7,247 nt of DNA from NCBI GenBank assembly GCA_003165455.1, contig PLUJ01000045.1, forward strand, positions 6,576-13,822, read 5' to 3'. Origin of the DNA: Acidobacteriaceae bacterium. Lineage in GTDB: Bacteria > Acidobacteriota > Terriglobia > Terriglobales > Acidobacteriaceae. The notes beneath the pieces are model-generated. The model was not told the origin of the DNA, made no database searches, and saw nothing but the letters and a program-made list of their open reading frames with translations. Positions 1-5,964 of this stretch are shown piece by piece; the first letter of the stretch is position 1, and each line of letters begins with the position of its first letter. The position numbers and the translations under genes were made by a program.

Positions 1-664
1 CACCGGGGTTCTCGCTCTTTTTCGCGTCCAGCCGTACTTCCACCGTGAACGTTTTCCGGTGTTCCGGTCCGGCCTCCTGCACCAGGACGTAAGTTGGTTG
101 CGGCATTCCCAATCCTTGCAAAGTTTCCTGCAAAGCGGATTTGAAGTCTGTCATGGGCAGCGTGCCGCCTCCACGCTCCATCCGCTCCAGTTCCGGCCCA
201 AGAATCACTCGCAAAATAAACTCGCGGGCCGGCTCCATCCCGCCATCCAAATAGATTGCCGCCAAAATCGCCTCTAACGAATCCACCAGCAGCGCCGTTT
301 TGCTGCGGCCTCCACTCTTTTCCTCGCCCCGCCCCAGCCGCAGATAATGCCCCAACTCAAGCTGCTGTGCGACTTGAATCAAGTGCCGCTCGCTCACCAC
401 ATGCGCACGAATCTTTGAGAGCTCACCCTCGCGAAACTGCGGAAACCGGTGAAACAACTCCTCGCTGGTCACCAGCGACAAGACCGCATCGCCCAGAAAT
501 TCCTGCTGCTCGTTATCGTTCACCCGGAACTTGCTTTCGCCTGCCTGCTGCGACTCCTGCTCCCGCGCCTGCGAACTGTGGGTCAGCGCCTGCTCAATCA
601 CAGCGCGGCGAATGAAGTGGTAGCCCAGTGCCGACTCCAGAGCGTCAATTTCCCTCGTTTTCAT
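1..664 (-). CDS. rnc: Ribonuclease III, 3' end cut by window edge
   Basis: RNase III is the Mg-dependent endonuclease that cuts double-stranded RNA in rRNA and mRNA maturation. 221 codons are visible. The N-terminus (MKTREIDALESALGYHF) lines up with the E. coli start, which supports the ATG at 664. Residues 52-61 read EQQEFLGDAV, the family signature, giving catalytic E55 and D59. DSLEAILAAIYLDGG at 128-142 supplies D128 and E131. These four are offset by 14 from E. coli E41, D45, D114 and E117; the extra residues form a Gln/Glu-rich insert at about 32-50. A dsRNA-binding domain starts near residue 173 (DFKSALQETLQ) and runs through TYVLVQEAGPEHRKTFTVEV to the edge. Roughly 20-30 residues are missing. 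An in-frame ATG at 682 would add MTISAG, but GGGAGA sits almost against it, so the start is not settled by ribosome binding. The gene is last in a minus-strand series after two TPR genes. Confidence 0.95.
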   Translation of the reverse strand, partial: MKTREIDALESALGYHFIRRAVIEQALTHSSQAREQESQQAGESKFRVNDNEQQEFLGDAVLSLVTSEELFHRFPQFREGELSKIRAHVVSERHLIQVAQQLELGHYLRLGRGEEKSGGRSKTALLVDSLEAILAAIYLDGGMEPAREFILRVILGPELERMERGGGTLPMTDFKSALQETLQGLGMPQPTYVLVQEAGPEHRKTFTVEVRLDAKKSENPG

Positions 665-758
665 GCCGGCACTAATCGTCATTCTCCCGATTTAGCGTTC
701 AACAGTATTTTCAACTCTCAGCCCAATCACGTTCCGCGTTTTTCAAATCGCTTTTCAC

Positions 759-1595
759 TTACTTCGCAGGAGGCTCGCTGATTCCGCCGACCAATTGCAC
801 CAGCCGATCTTTTTCCTTGCGCGCCGCATCGCCGGCACCGGTTCCAGCCTTCGTCAAATCCACCGCCTGATCGGCATACTTAATCGCTTCCGGGTACTTC
901 CCCTGCATGTCCAGCGCCACTGACAGCCGAAACACCGCAATCGGATCGGGTTGCTGCGGGAACACATCAATCGATTTCTTCAGAGTAGCTTCCGCCGTGG
1001 CCCAGGCCTTCGCGTTGAAATCCAGGGTTCCTAAAATTGCATAGGCCTCCGATTTCAAAAAGCCCTTAAATGCTTCCACTCTGTCCGGCGGTTGCCCAGC
1101 GGTTGGTATGTCGGTGTCAACGGTCACCAGCGCCCGTTCCGCATTTTTTCGCGCTTCCGCAATTTTCTGGTCTTTGTCCGCATCGGTGTCGCGGGTGCGT
1201 TCCGCCAGCACTTGCGCCACTCCCAGCAGCGCCTCCGGATCGTCCGGGTCAAAAGTCAAGACCTTCTGCGACATGGTCAGCATCTTGTCGCCATTGTTGG
1301 CTTGCTGATAGGAATGCATCACCGACTTGTAGAGCAAGGGGCGCAGTTCGCTGTCGGGATACTTCGCCGCAAACTCGTCCGCCGCCTTTTCCTGCGCCGC
1401 TGGATCGGTGATTGCCGCGGCAGTGTTGTACGCATCGAACTCAGGCTGCGTCTTGGCCTGCGGTGGACGTTTGCCGGCCGGCGCCGCCGTTTGCCCTGCG
1501 GGCGGCGTTGTCTGCGCAGCCGTTTTGCTCTGGCCAAAGCAGCCAGCCGATATTGCCAACCCCGCAACAAGAATCATGATTGCCGTTCGTTTCAT
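759..1595 (-). CDS. TPR-repeat lipoprotein, 278 aa
   Basis: The start at 1595 is chosen because AAGGAG lies 5 bases upstream and because the protein then opens with a signal peptide, MKRTAIMILVAGLAISAGC. The in-frame extension up to 1823 has neither feature. Cys19 follows SAG, a lipobox-like site whose -3 residue is Ser instead of the usual Leu, so lipidation is likely but not certain. Residues 21-50 are a Thr/Pro/Ala/Gln/Lys-rich low-complexity linker. The rest is helical with TPR-like units at about 85-118, 183-216 and 219-252 (for example AVFRLSVALDMQGKYPEAI, then A-D-Q-A-V). Such a protein would act as an envelope-anchored scaffold; no enzyme motif is visible. It lies between a larger TPR gene (109-base gap) and rnc (94-base gap), all on the same strand. 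The specific function is unknown. Confidence 0.88.
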   Translation of the reverse strand: MKRTAIMILVAGLAISAGCFGQSKTAAQTTPPAGQTAAPAGKRPPQAKTQPEFDAYNTAAAITDPAAQEKAADEFAAKYPDSELRPLLYKSVMHSYQQANNGDKMLTMSQKVLTFDPDDPEALLGVAQVLAERTRDTDADKDQKIAEARKNAERALVTVDTDIPTAGQPPDRVEAFKGFLKSEAYAILGTLDFNAKAWATAEATLKKSIDVFPQQPDPIAVFRLSVALDMQGKYPEAIKYADQAVDLTKAGTGAGDAARKEKDRLVQLVGGISEPPAK

Positions 1596-1704
1596 GCTTT
1601 CTCCTTCGATTCTCACAATCCTGGTCTCAGAATCTGCTTTCAAAATTCCCATGCAATCTGGTCCGATTTCACGCGACGACATCTGCGACTGAGACTCGTC
1701 TTTT

Positions 1705-3321
1705 CTATTGGGGTTTTGCTGGAGGCTCGTAAGCCTGGGCCAACCCTTTTTCCGCTGCCGCCTTAACTTCCGGCAAATCATTCCCAGCCACAAGTGCCGA
1801 GCGGTATTCCTGTAACGCCGCACCCCGATCTTCCTTCATGTCCAGAATCCGTCCCAGGTAAACATGAGCCCAACCGACCACTTTCGGGTCCTTCGATGCT
1901 GCAATCGCCTTTTGGAAATTATCCTGCGCACCATCGCGATTTTTGTTGGCCACCGCCACTTCGGCCAAAACGAACAAGGCCCGCCCTTGATCGCCAATCT
2001 TCCTGTCCAGCGCCTGCTGTGCCATCTCCTGCGCCCCCTTCGCGTCGCCAGCCGCAAGGCGTTTTTCCGCAGCCAGCAGCATTCTCCGCTCTTCGGGGCG
2101 CGACAACTGCACCAGTTCGGGCGAAGTCCTGCTCGCAAATTGAATGTCGGACGCTGCCTTCTCTTCTTTCTTAGTGTCTATATTTGCCAGCAAGTCGGAA
2201 TAAGCTGCATCGATTCCAACCGGATCTTTCTCAAACGCCACGATCGCGCCGTAAAAATATCGTGTCAGGATGTACCCTTGTTTCACCGCATCGTCCACCG
2301 CTTGCTCGCGCATCGCCTCTTCCGCTGGCTGCTTCGTTCCGGTCGTCCTAATCTCAATCGCCCGCACCAGGCACTCCGTTACCAGTAAGGAGATGTCACT
2401 CTTGAAACTTTCTTCCAGCGGCGCTCGCTTCACGGCTTGCAACAGGGGAAGAAGCCGGTTGATCGCGCTGAAATGTTTTCCAGCCAGCGGATCCAGCTCG
2501 TAATGCAAAAACGTATGCCGGATCTGGTCCATCTTCAGCGCCGACTGCGGGGCCGCACCAGAATTGCTGTTCGGCGCGGGAAACACGATCACAAAGTAGT
2601 CTGTGCCATAGTTCCGCGCATCCGTTTCATTCGGCGAACCCATGAAGTCCAGATAAATCGTGAACCTCCGCCCCAGGTATTGCGACGAAGGCTGCTTCAG
2701 ATAAATCTCGGTATCGAACACCATCTTGGCTAGTGGCTCGTGGTAACGATTCATTGCCGCCGCATAATCCCGCCGGTGACGTTCCCAGATCGCGTGCAAA
2801 TTCGTCTTCTCGTAGAAACGTTCCAGCAGGGCTCCAAAGTCGGCAACTCCAGCCGCATCCGGCGGCAGATCTTCTTCTTTCAGCCGTGGTAGGAAATGCG
2901 GCGGCCCATCCATGTAAAGCGCCAGAGAAATATAGGGCGACAAGCTATGGTTCGTATTCCGGTCGGGAGTATGGTTCTGGTAAAACTCGCAAACCGCAGT
3001 TCGCGCCGCTTCGGCGTCCTCCGAGTCCTGCAGCACTCGCTGCACCTCGGACCGCACATTGCTGCGAGTGGCGTCAGAGATTGTCAAATCCTGATCGTAT
3101 CCGCAGGAATTCAGGGCCGTAAGCACGGAAAAAATCGTTTCGCTGCTGTCCAGCGCAATCGGAGTCGAGCGCTCCTGGCCCAGGCACAAGCGTCCTGCAC
3201 ACAACCAACCCAGCAGCCCCAATGCGGCCGCTAGCTTTGATGCTCGCAATCGTAGACTCAGGAAACCCTCCACAGGAATGGTAACCGCTCCGCGCCGGAA
3301 CCTTAAGTGTAAGGACTTCAT
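1705..3321 (-). CDS. Secreted protein with C-terminal TPRs and a zincin-like HxxxH motif, 538 aa
   Basis: I do not recognise a named family. The protein opens with a basic stretch (residues 1-28) and a hydrophobic segment KLAAALGLLGWLCAGRLCLG (29-48), read as a signal peptide or N-terminal anchor. No strong ribosome site precedes the ATG, and a later start (GTG at codon 17) cannot be excluded. Residues 55-390 form a domain rich in aromatic and charged residues. Within it, IRHTFLHYELDPLAG (267-281) resembles the active-site helix of HExxH metallopeptidases, but with Thr in place of the catalytic Glu. ECLVRAIE (316-323) follows about 43 residues later, where a third metal ligand could lie. Residues 411-516 hold about three TPR-like helical pairs (RMLLAAEKRLAAGDAKGA, GRALFVLAEVAVANKNRDGA, WAHVYLGRILDMKEDRGA). 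The C-terminus, EPPAKPQ, resembles the EPPAK end of the next gene, hinting at related origin. It is the first gene of the minus-strand block. Confidence 0.85.
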   Translation of the reverse strand: MKSLHLRFRRGAVTIPVEGFLSLRLRASKLAAALGLLGWLCAGRLCLGQERSTPIALDSSETIFSVLTALNSCGYDQDLTISDATRSNVRSEVQRVLQDSEDAEAARTAVCEFYQNHTPDRNTNHSLSPYISLALYMDGPPHFLPRLKEEDLPPDAAGVADFGALLERFYEKTNLHAIWERHRRDYAAAMNRYHEPLAKMVFDTEIYLKQPSSQYLGRRFTIYLDFMGSPNETDARNYGTDYFVIVFPAPNSNSGAAPQSALKMDQIRHTFLHYELDPLAGKHFSAINRLLPLLQAVKRAPLEESFKSDISLLVTECLVRAIEIRTTGTKQPAEEAMREQAVDDAVKQGYILTRYFYGAIVAFEKDPVGIDAAYSDLLANIDTKKEEKAASDIQFASRTSPELVQLSRPEERRMLLAAEKRLAAGDAKGAQEMAQQALDRKIGDQGRALFVLAEVAVANKNRDGAQDNFQKAIAASKDPKVVGWAHVYLGRILDMKEDRGAALQEYRSALVAGNDLPEVKAAAEKGLAQAYEPPAKPQ

Positions 3322-3596
3322 CGCGGAGGGTCAAACCAAATGCGGGATAGGAGGTAGCGCGTTCCAAAAGTGCCCCCCTCCCACCAGAAAACTGGTTAAG
3401 GGGTTGGTTTTTGCCCCCCCGCCCGCGCGCGCCGTGCCCGAAGCGTCTACAACGTGGGGAAGGTTTATTTCGTTGAATTATTCGTTGTACCTCGTCGAAA
3501 CTCAGAGAGGGTCTGTCCCCGCACTTTGTTAATGTACAATTCGTGACACAATTCTGGGCCTTTTACATCAATCGAGTCATTCGAGGTTTTGGACCG
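3322..3596. other. Divergent intergenic region
   Basis: This stretch separates the minus-strand TPR block from the plus-strand membrane-protein gene, so it must hold both promoters. It contains C-rich runs around 3373-3378 and 3413-3426, a GC alternation (cgcgcgcg) near 3424-3431, and the hairpin listed separately. From about 3455 it turns AT-richer. TACAAT at 3535-3540 is a possible -10 for the plus-strand gene, but I see no convincing -35 about 17 bases upstream. If this -10 is real, transcription would begin inside the GTG-extended reading frame, which favours the ATG at 3597. Confidence 0.5.
3375..3403. other. Two-part hairpin with AAAA loop
   Basis: CCCCT (3375-3379) pairs with AGGGG (3399-3403). 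Inside a small internal loop, ACCAG (3383-3387) pairs with CTGGT (3392-3396) around an AAAA tetraloop. On the plus strand it is followed by ggttggttttt, which is only weakly terminator-like. On the minus strand it would lie in the 5' leader of the TPR block. Its role is unknown: leader structure, weak terminator, or chance in a C-rich tract. Confidence 0.4.
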
Positions 3597-4514
3597 ATGG
3601 TGGCTTCGTCAAATCCCTATTATTACGTTCTGGCCTTGGCTGCATTTGTCGCCTTCGTCTTAGTCTGGCTTTTCTACAGGAAGTCTGCAATCGTCTCATT
3701 TTATTTGAGTGTTGGCTTTTTCATTGCCCTCGGAATCGACCTTCTTTACATCCAAGTGCCGTATCTGAAGGAGGATTTCACTCGTGCGTTAGGCCACGCT
3801 TTTATCATCGCGGCAATTCTTGCAGCCACGGTCGACCATTACGTCAAGGAGAGGGTCTTGCGAGAGGTTTCTCTGGACGTGTCGAAGTATTTGGTGGGGT
3901 ACAGATTGCCCGAAGAAGTACAAGATCGTATCAGAGAGCTAATGCAAAGCAAGTGGATACGCCGCAAATTTGAAATTCGCATTGCCTTCGCTGAACTATC
4001 GAACGGAAAAAAAATAAAGGCCGACATACGTATCAGCGAGGAAATTCAAAACATTACGTCGGAACACCTGCCCTACCAGGACAAAATTGCTTTTGAGAAA
4101 CATGAACCAGTTAAACTGCTAGAGCTGAAATGCGACTGCGATGAAGAAGGATATGCCTACCATTTGGAGGGCGAGTGCCTTCAGAAAATGACCACCGAAA
4201 GCGCCGGCCTCATAACCAGCAAAGGCAAAGAAGTAAAAATCCCACCCGCAGCCCAATCGATTGGCCGGTCCTACCGTTTCGGCGTTCGATATGAGGTCAT
4301 TCAGCCCACAACGTTTAGCGAGTTCATTTCGTTCAACACTCCAACAATTGGAGTGAGTGTTGAAATAACCGATGCTCCTCAAGGCTGTCAGTTTCATCTC
4401 ACGCCAGTCGCCGACCGTGTCAGCCATCGCAGGTGGGAATATAAGCGGCTATTCGCCCCAGGTGAACACGTGCGGATCATTTGGGTACGCGACGGTAACC
4501 AGGTAAAGAAATGA
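3597..4514 (+). CDS. Membrane protein with three N-terminal helices and a soluble C-terminal domain
   Basis: The family is not recognised. From the ATG at 3597 the protein is 305 aa; a GTG at 3543 in the same frame would add 18 residues. I prefer 3597 because GAGG lies 10 bases upstream, whereas nothing resembling a ribosome site precedes the GTG. Three hydrophobic segments are seen at about 9-27 (VLALAAFVAFVLVWLFY), 32-52 (IVSFYLSVGFFIALGIDLLYI) and 64-82 (ALGHAFIIAAILAATVDHY). A basic/acidic helical linker follows (VKERVLREVSLDVSKYLVGY, LPEEVQDRIRELM), then a soluble beta-rich region to the end with a CDCDEEG segment near 180-186. No catalytic motif is evident. Base composition is visibly less GC-rich than the flanking genes, compatible with acquired DNA. 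Its TGA overlaps the ATG of the next ORF (ATGA), implying coupled translation. A membrane sensor or anchor is possible but unproven. Confidence 0.8.
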   Translation: MVASSNPYYYVLALAAFVAFVLVWLFYRKSAIVSFYLSVGFFIALGIDLLYIQVPYLKEDFTRALGHAFIIAAILAATVDHYVKERVLREVSLDVSKYLVGYRLPEEVQDRIRELMQSKWIRRKFEIRIAFAELSNGKKIKADIRISEEIQNITSEHLPYQDKIAFEKHEPVKLLELKCDCDEEGYAYHLEGECLQKMTTESAGLITSKGKEVKIPPAAQSIGRSYRFGVRYEVIQPTTFSEFISFNTPTIGVSVEITDAPQGCQFHLTPVADRVSHRRWEYKRLFAPGEHVRIIWVRDGNQVKK

Positions 4515-4636
4515 AATCCGAGAGTAGAGCTGCGATGGCATACATAGTCGGCAGGCTGCTGACTGGCAAGAATGCGACCGCCGTCTTCGACTACAGCCGT
4601 TCAGTTCACGTTAGCTTTTCGGGCTACGTGCGAGTA
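4511..4636 (+). pseudogene. Small ORF truncated by the IS3 element (42 codons remain)
   Basis: The ATG at 4511 shares bases with the stop of the preceding membrane-protein gene (ATGA), a typical coupled arrangement. Forty-two sense codons follow, containing AYIVGRLLTGKNATAVFDYS and then RSVHVSFSGYVRV. The stop codon TGA is supplied by the first three bases of the insertion sequence at 4637, so the natural C-terminus is lost and should continue beyond the right end of the nested elements. The Y/F-D-Y-S and alternating hydrophobic pattern suggests a small beta-rich protein. I have a vague recollection of similar small bacterial proteins but cannot name a family. It is too short for most ORF callers and easily missed. 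Confidence 0.55.
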
Positions 4637-4674
4637 TGACCTGCCCCCCATTTCGGTTCACGTAAGAATACGAC
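4637..4674 (+). repeat. IS3 element left terminal inverted repeat
   Basis: It begins TGACCTGCCCCCCATTTCGG and continues to GAATACGAC at 4666-4674. It matches the inverse of the right end: TGACCT, a C run, TTTCGG, then nine bases later GAnTAnGAn. The stop codon of orfB (4658-4660) lies inside this repeat, as is common in compact IS elements. Confidence 0.75.
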
Positions 4675-5590
4675 AACTTTCTGCTGCTCCATCTTCGGTT
4701 TGAGCCGGGATGGGGGAGCGCGAGGGGCAAGGGACGGCGTTTGAGTCCCTTGCCTCTCGCTCCGCTGTGTAGAAGCCTGCTGCCTGCGCCGCCGCGAACT
4801 CTTTCGGGGTTTTGTACCCCAAGCTGCTGTGCGGACGCTCTTCGTTGTACTCCGTCCGCCACGCCGCGATCTTGCGCCGCGCGTCGAACAGATTCTGAAA
4901 CCAACTCAGGTTCAAGCACTCTTCGCGCACCCGACCATGAAAGCTTTCTACTCGCGCATTCTGCGTGGGCTGGCCCGGCTGTATGTGCACCAACTCGATC
5001 TGTCGCTCCACGCACCACGCCAGAAAATGCCGGCTGGTGAATTCCGGCCCGTTGTCACAGCGGATCGCCTCGGGCCTGCCCCGCTCGGTGATGATCTGGT
5101 CCAACACTCGGCTTACTCTCCGGCTGGCGAAGCTAGTGTCGACCTCTAATGCCAGACATTCTCGCGTATAGGCATCCACCACGCTCAGCACCCGGATCGT
5201 ACGCCCGCACGCCACCGCATCGTGTATAAAATCCAGCGCCCACTCCTGATTGGCCGAAGTCCGCGCCTGCAGCGGCTTTCCCTCGCGCACGCAATGCTTG
5301 CGCTTCTTGCGTCGGATCGCCAGTCCAGCCTCGCGATAGACTCGATGCAACCGCTTGTGGTTCACGCGCTCTCCACCTCGCTGCAATAACACCTGCAATC
5401 GCCGATACCCGAAGCGCGGCTTGGACCGCGCCAACTCCACCAGTCGCGTCCGCAGCGGTTCATCCGTTCGCTGCGAGCGGTAGCGATACGTCGCCACCGC
5501 CATCCCCATCAGCCCGCAAACCCGGCGCTCGCTGACCACGTACGTCACTCGCAGCCAGTCCGCATCCGCCCGCTGGTCTACGAGCTCCAT
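4658..5590 (-). CDS. IS3-family transposase OrfB (DDE catalytic domain), 310 aa
   Basis: This is the catalytic half of the transposase. Residues 1-110 hold the region usual for IS3 OrfB, including YRSQRTDEPLRTRLVELA and PRFGYRRLQVLL. The rve integrase fold follows with the DDE triad: D120 in EWALDFIHD, D179 in CDNGPEF, and E215 in ARVESFHGR. The last two are separated by 35 residues, the canonical D35E spacing. The C-terminus has the typical EYNEERPHSSLGYKTPKEFA. The ATG at 5590 overlaps the end of orfA in the -1 frame, so the active enzyme is probably the OrfAB fusion made by frameshifting at 5593-5599. The frame is intact, so the protein looks functional, but the element's right end is disrupted. 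Confidence 0.96.
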   Translation of the reverse strand: MELVDQRADADWLRVTYVVSERRVCGLMGMAVATYRYRSQRTDEPLRTRLVELARSKPRFGYRRLQVLLQRGGERVNHKRLHRVYREAGLAIRRKKRKHCVREGKPLQARTSANQEWALDFIHDAVACGRTIRVLSVVDAYTRECLALEVDTSFASRRVSRVLDQIITERGRPEAIRCDNGPEFTSRHFLAWCVERQIELVHIQPGQPTQNARVESFHGRVREECLNLSWFQNLFDARRKIAAWRTEYNEERPHSSLGYKTPKEFAAAQAAGFYTAEREARDSNAVPCPSRSPIPAQTEDGAAESCRILT

Positions 5591-5853
5591 CCGTTTTTTG
5601 CGATCACCGCCTTCAGCATCTCTTTGTCCAGGCTCAGATCTACCACCAGCTTTTTCAGCCGCACATTCTCATCCCGTAACTGCTTCGCCTCTTGCGCCTC
5701 GCTCACATCCATCCCGCCGTACTTTGCCTTCCAGGCGTAGATCGTGTACTTCGACACGCCTACTTCTCGCGCCACATCTTCCGCTTTACGCCCTGCCTCC
5801 AATTGCTTCAGCGCCCCGATCATCTGCGCCTCCGTGTGATTGCTTTTCGACAT
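5578..5853 (-). CDS. IS3-family transposase OrfA (helix-turn-helix), 91 aa
   Basis: OrfA binds the element ends and is fused to OrfB by frameshifting. The sequence has a helix-turn-helix at about 23-45 (AEDVAREVGVSKYTIYAWKA) followed by YGGMDVSEAQ and a heptad coiled coil at about 55-85 (LRDENVRLKKLVVDLSLDKE), the usual dimerisation helix. The start at 5853 is an ATG preceded by GGGGAAGGA; the frame is open to a GTG at 5877, but that codon lacks a ribosome site. The last codons (AVIAKNGWSS, stop) overlap the start of orfB by 13 bases. Full length and no disruption seen. Confidence 0.93.
   Translation of the reverse strand: MSKSNHTEAQMIGALKQLEAGRKAEDVAREVGVSKYTIYAWKAKYGGMDVSEAQEAKQLRDENVRLKKLVVDLSLDKEMLKAVIAKNGWSS
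5593..5599 (-). promoter_or_regulatory. Programmed -1 frameshift heptamer A_AAA_AAC
   Basis: On the minus strand, orfA reads GCA AAA AAC GGA TGG, which contains A_AAA_AAC in the correct phase for tandem -1 slippage. Slipping back one base continues as CGG ATG GAG CTC, exactly the orfB frame. The product would run from VIAKK through R into MELVDQ. This is the standard way IS3 elements make OrfAB. I did not identify a clear downstream stimulatory structure. Confidence 0.8.
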
Positions 5854-5879
5854 ACTTCCTTCCCCTTTCTTTCGCACAA

Positions 5880-5911
5880 ATCATACTCAGCTTTGTGCCG
5901 AAACAGGGGAG
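5880..5911 (-). repeat. IS3 element right terminal inverted repeat, inner part
   Basis: Read on the minus strand from the junction: CTCCCCTGTTTCGG (5911-5898), then CACAAAGCT and GAGTATGAT (5888-5880). It matches the left repeat in the C run, TTTCGG, and 6 of 9 bases of the GAnTAnGAn block at identical spacing. The outermost TGAC has been displaced to 7244-7247 by the nested element. Confidence 0.7.
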
Positions 5912-5937
5912 CATATATGGACCCATCCGGTTTGCAA
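5910..5937 (-). promoter_or_regulatory. Possible outward promoter at the IS1111 right end
   Basis: On the minus strand, TTGCAA (5937-5932) is followed after 16 bases by TATGCT (5915-5910), each a 4 of 6 match to the sigma70 consensus. It points out of the element towards IS3 orfA. In a circular form of the element it would point across the joined ends towards its own transposase. Matches are weak and the motif overlaps the inverted repeat. Confidence 0.25.
5917..5930 (+). repeat. IS1111 subterminal inverted repeat, right end of element
   Basis: ATGGACCCATCCGG is a perfect 14-bp inverse of 7222-7235. It sits 5 bases in from the proposed end, as expected for the IS1111 group, whose inverted repeats are subterminal, unlike IS110-group elements. 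Confidence 0.88.
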
Positions 5938-5964
5938 GGGCCTTGATGGTGGCGTGTGGGAAAG

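Noticed and set aside
256..781. Plus-strand open frames over rnc
   Set aside because: They lie opposite a confidently identified RNase III frame, with low-complexity Pro/Ala/Arg-rich products typical of antisense frames in GC-rich DNA.
1070..1766. Long plus-strand frames (up to 224 codons) over the TPR lipoprotein gene
   Set aside because: Arg/Leu/Cys-rich translations without recognisable domains, lying opposite a gene with signal peptide, ribosome site and TPR pattern.
1596..1823. N-terminal extension of the TPR lipoprotein to an ATG at 1823
   Set aside because: It would overlap the preceding gene by over 100 bases and bury the signal peptide 76 residues deep; the ribosome site belongs to the ATG at 1595.
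3508..3522. GGGTCTGTCCCC near the start of the membrane-protein gene
   Set aside because: It resembles short motifs seen near some dispersed repeats, but there is only one copy in the window and only a 3-bp stem can form.
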